Assembly (NCBI GenBank): GCA_963921195.1
Contig: OY992536.1
Location: 176,522,995-176,586,994 of the forward strand
Source of the DNA: Pegoplata infirma
Lineage: Eukaryota; Arthropoda; Insecta; Diptera; Anthomyiidae
Reading direction: 5' to 3'
Length of the DNA stretch: 64,000 bases
Shown: positions 58,081 through 64,000 of the stretch, piece after piece
How positions within the stretch are numbered: the stretch's first letter is position 1
How the letters are laid out: the number at the start of each line of letters is the position of its first letter
Notes under the pieces: generated by a model
Told to the model about the DNA's origin: nothing
What the model saw: only the letters and a program-made list of their open reading frames with translations
The model's database searches: none
Translations under genes and position numbers: made by a program

Positions 58081-58420
58081 GTGTTTTTTCGATTTTTTTA
58101 TATATAACTATAACTACTTGTAAAAAAACGATATCACTACTTAACTTTACAATTTTGGCAACTCTTTTTATTTTGTTGAATGTACTTGGTATCACTTTAT
58201 TATTTATTATTTTTTATTGAAGATATTTTTATTTAATTAATAGAATTTATAAAAAAAAATAAAAAAAAGTGTTGGTAAGTGATATAAACGAAAATTTCAA
58301 GATTTGGCACCACTTTTTTTAAATACTTAACTTTTAAGAATATATAAATATCCCTACTTATCAAGTGTATACCTACTTAAATTTGTATGGGAAGTTTATA
58401 ACAAACTCGAAAAAAAACAC
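58081..58420. mobile_element. ~340-bp insertion 1 in the LINE ORF1
   Basis: Breaks the PHD finger between C25 and its His. Ends GTGTTTTTTCGA and TCGAAAAAAAACAC are inverted. No clear target duplication, so the limits are good to a few bases. Confidence 0.55.
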
Positions 58421-58492
58421 ACCTATAATTTTCACAGAGCGTGTGCAAATGTAGAGGGTGAAATTGCCATAAACGCCCTGTGTACTTTTATA

Positions 58493-58739
58493 CACTCAGA
58501 AAACAAATTTGCTAATTTCCAACTGAAATTCAGTTGTTGCAACAAAAAATCAGTGAATGCATTTGAAATAAGGTTGAAACAACTAAATATCGGTAGTTTC
58601 AACAAACTTTTGTTATTACAACTGTCTTTTAATTGAACCAACTATAAGATTCGTTAGCCACATCAAAATACAGTGGCAGTAACCGAATTTTGAGTTAATG
58701 CAACTGAAAAATTCAGTTGGAAGTTTATTTTTCTCTGTG
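58493..58739. mobile_element. 247-bp MITE, TA duplication, insertion 2 in the LINE ORF1
   Basis: Ends CACTCAGAAAACAAA and TTTATTTTTCTCTGTG with TA on both sides. Removing it and one TA restores the reading frame across ACTTTTATAAACATT. Confidence 0.8.
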
Positions 58740-58789
58740 TAAACATTGTTTATAATTGTGACAACTGTTTGGAATCATCAAATGATTTA

Positions 58790-59233
58790 AGGCCTAGTTA
58801 GCCGAGAAAACGTAACCGTATCTTTACCCTTTACCGTATCGTATTTATTTAGTGCAATTATCGAAACTTAATAACGTGTCATATGTTTTTGACGTAAAAA
58901 AAACTCGTCGTTCATTTTTGTTATTTTATTTATGTTTTTTTATATGTAGACTTTAAATTAGTTTGTTTATTTAAATTGAATTGGTGATTTTTCTATTTGT
59001 TTTGCACATTTAGTTTTGTATCACATTTTTTTTGGAAATAAACAAACCGAAAATCAGCTGTTTACAAATGTCACGTAGAAACGTTGTAAAATTATATTTT
59101 AAACAGGTCGGAACGTTCCGTTTACGTGACAATTGAATTCAGTAATCGTTTTCATTAGTTTACGCATATCAAAAACAATCAGCTGACTTTTTACGTTAGG
59201 GTTATGGTTACGTTTTCTCGGCTAACTAGGCCT
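58790..59233. mobile_element. 444-bp PIF/Harbinger-like MITE, TTA duplication, insertion 3 in the LINE ORF1
   Basis: Perfect 28-bp inverted ends beginning AGGCCTAGTTAGCCGAGAAA. TTA is at 58787-58789 and 59234-59236. Excision restores AAT GAT TTA GTG AAG in frame. Confidence 0.9.
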
Positions 59234-60037
59234 TTAGTGAAGAAAATAAGTTTATTAACTTATGAAATAGAACAATTAAAAACATTGTTCTCTCAATTTC
59301 TTAATAATGATGCCAACAACAACATGAAACCTGTGTCTCATCGTAGTTTGCCATTACCTAAAACCGGTTTGCTTATTGCTAATTCTCCATACACAACTTC
59401 TTCTTCAAGTGTTAATGCTCAAAACATAGTCCCACAAACTTATAATAATGTTGCTAAAATAAATGAAATAGATCAAAACAAACATGATAATTCTATTCCT
59501 GCTAAAAAATCTAATGGTAATGCTAATGTTGTGGTTTTAAATGCTGAAAGCATAAATTTTCTTGCTGATATTACACAGAGTGTTCCAGTAATCAAACGAA
59601 ATGCTAATGCTGCGGTTTTAACTTCTGAAAGCAATTCTAGTTGGCAAAAGGTGTCTAAGAAGAAAAATCCAAAATTTCGTAAAGCCGTCATTGGCGATAA
59701 CAACAATAATGAATTGGATGTTGTTGCTAAAATGAAATGGGTGCATCTATCCTCTTTTAAACCAACGGTTACTGAGGATAATATAATTAGATATGTTGCT
59801 AAAAATCTTGGCGTTGATAAAGGAAATTTATCTTGCCATAAATTTATAAAGAAAGATGACTCGTTAAATGATTATAAATTCATAAATTTTAAATTGGGTA
59901 TCTCTCCTGGACTTTACAAAGATTTGTTTAAGCCGGAAATCTGGACGTCTGCCATAAAAGTTCGCCCATTTAAGTTTATCCCAAAAAAGATAGAGCAGAA
60001 ACCATTAATACGGCGGAGATCGTTAACATTTGATTAA

Positions 60038-60125
60038 CATTTGTTATAAATATTTTTTTTAGATATAAGTTGCTAGTCTGTAAGGATTTGTTTCCATAGA
60101 CTGAATAAAGAATAAATACTTAAAA
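60038..60125 (+). other. Probable LINE 3' end without ORF2
   Basis: After the ORF1 stop come only about 85 bases, with AATAAAGAATAAA near 60104, before minisatellite begins. There is no endonuclease or reverse transcriptase frame, so this copy is ORF1-only. Confidence 0.5.
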
Positions 60126-60139
60126 ATATGATAAGAGAA

Positions 60140-60615
60140 TTTTACTATAAAAAATATCACAGAATCTTAGAATTTTTTCATTGAAAAAAATTAAAAAAGT
60201 CTCAGACTTTAAGAAAAGTCTCAGATTCTGATACACTTTTTCAATAGAAAAATTCTCAGATTCTGAAACATTTTTCCTATCAAAAAAGTCTCAGATTCTC
60301 AGAAATTTTTGAGAAAAAGTCTCAAATTCTGAGACATTTTTCCTATAGAAAAAGTCTCAGATTCTTAAATTCTGAGATATTTTTCCTATAGAAAAAGTCT
60401 TAGATACTGAGACATTTTTTCTATGGAAAAAGTATCAGATTCTGAGACATTTTTTCTGTAGAAAAAATCTCAGATTCTGAAAATTGTTTTCCTACAGAAA
60501 AATTTTTAGATTTAGATATTTTTCCTATAGAAAAAGTCTTAAATTCTGAGACATTTTTCCTATAAAAAAAGTCTCAGATTCTAAGACATTTTTCCTATAA
60601 AAAAAGTCTCAGTTA
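60140..60615 (-). repeat. 35-bp minisatellite array
   Basis: About 13 units of TCCTATAGAAAAAGTCTCAG then ATTCTGAGACATTTT. It follows the LINE remnant directly. Confidence 0.85.
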
Positions 60616-61277
60616 ACAAAAATAGTAGTAGGATGGTATGAAATTATTTTTTTATGTGTTAACAAATCTAAAAAAATAAAAGGTATAAAATAAAAAATAG
60701 AAAAATTTTGTTTTTTCAATCTTTACATTGGTTGACATTGTGGAGGGTATTTAAAGATTCTGCACAGCCGAATGTAGCTATCTTACTTGTTTGTAATATA
60801 ATATGTATTTGCTGAAATTATAGTGGAAATGGTGTAGTATTTTTTTTTTTGTTTTAATACTAAAAAATATTTTAAATCCTGGCCTATTTATTCAAAATGT
60901 GTTGAAGGTGTTATGATTGAGGCACTCCAAAACTGATTTTCATTCAAAAAGTGAAATTTTATCAAAAAATAATTTTATAAGTTTTTTTTACTGCTTCGTC
61001 AAGAGCGGTCATTGGATGCGTTTCGGTATGCTATAAAAAGATGCTGTGTCGCCAAAATCTCTATTTATTTTTGCTGGGAATTAATACTTTAAAAAATATG
61101 ACATAATTTTTTTTTTTTTTTAATATTTTAATTCGTGAGTATTTCGTGGGCGTGATTAAAATGTTCTATTCACGTGGGCGTGCGTGATCGTGAGCACAAA
61201 AAAAGTTCGTGCGTGATTGTGCGTGATTAATTTTTTTTTTCGTCAGCATGCGTGATTTAAAAGTCACTCACGATCCC
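60616..61277. other. Repeat debris, no gene
   Basis: 60720-60793 is a reverse fragment of the fly repeat (TGGAGGGTATTTAAAGATTC with CACAGCCGAATGTAGC). 61120-61284 is a GTGCGTGAT-rich segment ending CCCATCTCTA, the right end of the hAT-like family. Confidence 0.55.
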
Positions 61278-61905
61278 ATCTCTAGGAGGCAGGGTGCAGG
61301 TTTGTTCGGAAAAAAATATTGAGGGGTAAAATTAAAAGGTAGCAGTAGTAGCTGACTTTATTAAACAAATTAACAAAAAAATGTATAGGGACAAAAAAGT
61401 AAAAAAACGGAAAGTAGTAAAAATAGTAAAATTTATTTATCATTCAAATTCTCAAATATACATATATTTTAAAATTTTATTTTGAAGAAATTTTGAGAAT
61501 CTATACAAAAAATTGGAAGAAATTTTCCATAAACACTAAAAATTAAATTTTTGTAATACACTTGGTAAAAGTTCTGGTCGATCAATTTCATATCTCTAGG
61601 AGGCAGGGTGCAGGTTTGTTCGGAAAAAAATATTGAGGGGTAAAATTAAAAGGTAGCAGTAGTAGCTGACTTTATTAAACAAATTAACAAAAAAATGTAT
61701 AGGGACAAAAAAGTAAAAAAACGGAAAGTAGTAAAAATAGTAAAATTTATTTATCATTCAAATTCTCAAATATACATATATTTTAAAATTTTATTTTGAA
61801 GAAATTTTGAGAATCTATACAAAAAATTGGAAGAAATTTTCCATAAACACTAAAAATTAAATTTTTGTAATACACTTGGTAAAAGTTCTGGTCGATCAAT
61901 TTCAT
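61278..61905 (+). repeat. Perfect 314-bp tandem duplication
   Basis: 61278-61591 and 61592-61905 appear identical base for base, starting ATCTCTAGGAGGCAGGG and ending GATCAATTTCAT. It is either a very recent duplication or an assembly artefact. The first copy abuts the hAT-like end. Confidence 0.95.
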
Positions 61906-62039
61906 ATGTTTCATTTATTAAACGTATAAAAAACAAAAAAACATACAAAATTGGGTTTTTCTGGAGTTGTCTTAGTTTTTAAGGGTGGAACTTTTTTTTT
62001 CCAACTATTCCGATTTTATCCATCTCCGAACTTAACTCA

Positions 62040-62905
62040 GATTCTGATAATTTTTTTTTGTTTTTAAAAAGTCCCCGATTCTAAGACATTTTTTTTTACA
62101 GAAAAAGTCTGAGACATTTTTTCTATAGAAGAAGTCTCAGCTTTTGAAACAATTTTTCTATGGAAAAAGTCATAGAAGACATTTTTTCTATAGAAAAAAT
62201 CTTAGATTCTGAATCATTTTTTCTGTAGAAAAAGTCTCAGGTTCTGAGACATTTTTTCTATAGAAAAATTCTCGATTCTGAGACATTTTTTTCTATAGAA
62301 AAAGTGTCATATTCTGGGACATTTGTTCTATAGAAAAGGTCTAAGATTTTGAGTCATTTTTTCTATAGCAAAAATCTTAGGTTCTGAGACATTTTTTTTA
62401 TAGAAAAAGTCTCAGATTCTGAGATATTTTTTCTATAGAAAAAGTCTGACTCTGGGACATTTTTTTGTTAAGAAAAAGTCTCAGATTCTGAGACATTTTT
62501 TCTATGGAAAAACTAATTGAATCTGATACATTTTCTTTATAGAAACAGTCTTAGATTCTGAGACATTTTTCTACAGAAGAAGTCTCAGATTCTGAGACAT
62601 TTTCTACAGAAAAAGTCTCAGATTCTGAGACTTTTTTTCTATAGAAAAGGTCAGATTTTTTTATAGAAAAAATGTTTCAGAATCTGAGACTTTTTCTATA
62701 AAAAAATGCATCAGAATCTGAGACTGTCTTCTATAGAAAAAATGTCTCAGAGTCTGAGACTTTTTCTATAGAAAAAATGTCTCAGAGTCTGAGACTTTTT
62801 CTATAGAAAAAATCTCAGATTCTGAGACATTTTTTCTATAGAACAAGTCTTAGATTCTGAGACATTTTTTCTATAGAAAAAGTCTCAGATTCTGAAATAT
62901 TTTAT
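62040..62905 (-). repeat. 35-bp minisatellite array
   Basis: About 25 units. The orientation flips near 62660-62810, where AAAATGTCTCAGAGTCTGAG replaces the CTCAGATTCTGAGACATTTTT order, then returns. Confidence 0.85.
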
Positions 62906-62908
62906 CTA

Positions 62909-63308
62909 CCCGAGTAAAAAAGATTATATATATTCATATAAAATTATATAAAGGCATCATATATAATCATATATAGTTTAATGCGAAAAATGAGTCGATA
63001 AAACGATATAAAAACTTATCAAATTTGATCAAATCTCATCAAATTTGATATAATTTTAATATAATTTTATATAGTTATATGCGAAAATTGGACCCTTTTT
63101 GAATAAAATTGATGTAATTATATATAATTAAATATATTTATATATAAGAAAAAAATTTCCCCTAAAACGCAAAAATTGACAAAAAAAAATTGTTTCCAGG
63201 ACTTAAAAATTTTCAAAAATATTTTTAAGACTTTGAAAATTTTCAAAAAAAAATCTGGACTTAGAAAATTTTTTAAAAGTTATATCTAATTATACATACA
63301 TATGTATT
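62909..63308 (+). mobile_element. Start of a CCCGAGTAAAAA-family element
   Basis: CCCGAGTAAAAA followed by TATATATAATTATATAT-type sequence, as in 52569-54566. The right end is not found before the next repeat. Confidence 0.5.
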
Positions 63309-64000
63309 TTTATACCCTCCACTCTAGTGATAGAGGGTATATATAAGTTTGTCATTCCGTTTGTAACACCTCGAAATATTGGTCTAGGACCCCATAAAGT
63401 ATATATATTTATGATCCTCGATCGATTTTAAGTCGATCTAGCGATGTCCGTCCGTCCGTCCGTCCGTCCGTCCGTCCGTCCGTCCGTCTGTCTGTCTGTC
63501 TGTCCGTCCGTAGAAAACACGCTAACTTTTGAAAGACTTTACAGAGGCTACTGAAGTTTGGCATATATGTTTGTTATTTACCTGGTCAGGTTGGTATTGC
63601 AATCCAGCCAAATCGGTCCAGTGGTTCAAAAGTTATGAGCAAAAGAGTAAATTTCGGCAAAGGTATTTCGCGAATTTACGAGATAAAAAACACGATAACT
63701 TTCGAAAGACAATAATGAGGCTACTGAAGCTTGGCACGTATCTTTGCCGTTCCCCGGCTCTGTTTGGTTTTAAATTTCAGCTCAATCGGTCCAGTGGTTC
63801 AAAAGTTATAAGAAAAACCCTGAATTTCAGATTAGTTTCATCTAAAATGCCACGTGTTTTAACAAGTTTAAAAAGCATTGGTGGTAACTTAACAATGCTT
63901 TTCAAACTTGTTTAATTTTAAAGCAATGCTTTTTAAACTTGTTTAGTTTTAAAAACATTGGTAACTTAAAAATTACACTCGAAAAAAATTTTACACTCAA
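63309..64000 (-). repeat. Hairpin-ended fly interspersed repeat, copy E, runs off the window
   Basis: The reverse strand starts with the TATACCCTCC...AGAGGGTATA hairpin, then GGACCCCATAAAGTATATAT, CGATCTAGCGATG and a GTCC/GTCT microsatellite. 63529-63830 contains two imperfect units with GAGGCTACTGAAGYTTGGCA and TCGGTCCAGTGGTTCAAAAG. The 128-codon frame here arises from this repetition and I do not consider it a gene. Confidence 0.65.
63449..63512 (-). repeat. GTCC/GTCT microsatellite
   Basis: About 15 tetranucleotide units, the complement of the GACG/GACA run at the same place in the plus-strand copies. Confidence 0.95.

Larger units (their letters stand above)
57995..60037 (+). pseudogene. 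LINE ORF1 with PHD finger, split by three MITEs
   Basis: The coding parts are 57995-58080, 58421-58492, 58742-58789 and 59237-60037. From the ATG at 57995 the protein starts MSAERNCKKC. It has C7, C10, C22 and C25, then after the first insertion YNFHRAC, then CDNC: a C4HC3 PHD-finger pattern. A coiled-coil-like LLTYEIEQLKTLF stretch, an Asn/Ser-rich linker and a conserved C-terminal block follow (WVHLSSFKPTVTEDNI, VRPFKFIP). PHD fingers in ORF1 are known from CR1/L2-type LINEs, where ORF1 binds the element RNA. Excising the second and third MITEs and one target copy keeps the frame exactly; the first junction is unclear. The apparent start at 59204 is MITE sequence. Confidence 0.75.

Noticed and set aside
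59204..59236. Start of the 277-codon frame at 59204
   Set aside because: The first eleven codons are the end of a PIF/Harbinger-like MITE and its TTA duplication, not LINE coding sequence.
63529..63915. 128-codon plus-strand frame
   Set aside because: Lies in a non-coding interspersed repeat and repeats itself because of two tandem DNA units; no domain is visible.

Overview
This window looks like heterochromatin-like, repeat-saturated DNA from a higher fly (Diptera, possibly calyptrate). That is an inference. It rests on the very AT-rich sequence, on a 65-bp intron with ordinary donor and acceptor sites, on interspersed repeats with the CGGCTGTGCCGAAT and ATACCCTCCAC signatures known from flies, and on the mix of Transib, Penelope-like, LINE and many TIR elements. 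I see no ordinary host gene apart from one small three-exon gene that itself lies inside a mobile element.

Layout. 0-20 kb: a hairpin-ended fly repeat (1558-4050, with a 16-bp and a 145-bp tandem array), an 897-bp foldback element (5118-6014), a second repeat copy broken by a hAT-like MITE, a three-deep nest of TIR elements (8990-11916), further MITEs, a tRNA-like segment and tandem arrays. 20-27 kb: a 5'-truncated Penelope-like element (reverse transcriptase plus GIY-YIG) is split at 22271 by a complete 4396-bp Transib. The Transib has a 676-codon RAG1-like transposase, CACAGTG ends and an exact 5-bp duplication AAACG. 27-38 kb: minisatellite, a palindromic element inside another fly repeat, a 5'-truncated LINE end with a 13-bp target duplication, and a multi-kilobase foldback with elements inserted in its loop and right arm. 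38.4-40.1 kb: a probable non-autonomous Transib-like element. 40.2-48.7 kb: five TIR elements nested inside one another, most with exact target duplications. The innermost (42597-44955) carries a 93-codon, three-exon gene whose second intron is almost entirely a 35-bp minisatellite. 49-57 kb: long palindromes, minisatellite and further TIR elements. 57.4-60.1 kb: a LINE ORF1 with a PHD finger, split by three MITEs and lacking ORF2. 60-64 kb: minisatellite arrays, a perfect 314-bp tandem duplication and the last fly-repeat copy.

Relationships. The insertions give a relative chronology: the PLE is older than the Transib, and in the 40-48 kb nest each layer is younger than the one around it. The Transib transposase could act on its own RSS-like ends. 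The 38.4-kb element has similar heptamer ends and a 5-bp duplication, so a relative of that enzyme may have moved it. The 35-bp minisatellite with palindromic core GTCTCAGAATCTGAGAC recurs in seven arrays and covers roughly a tenth of the window. Most other short open frames are chance frames in AT-rich repeats.
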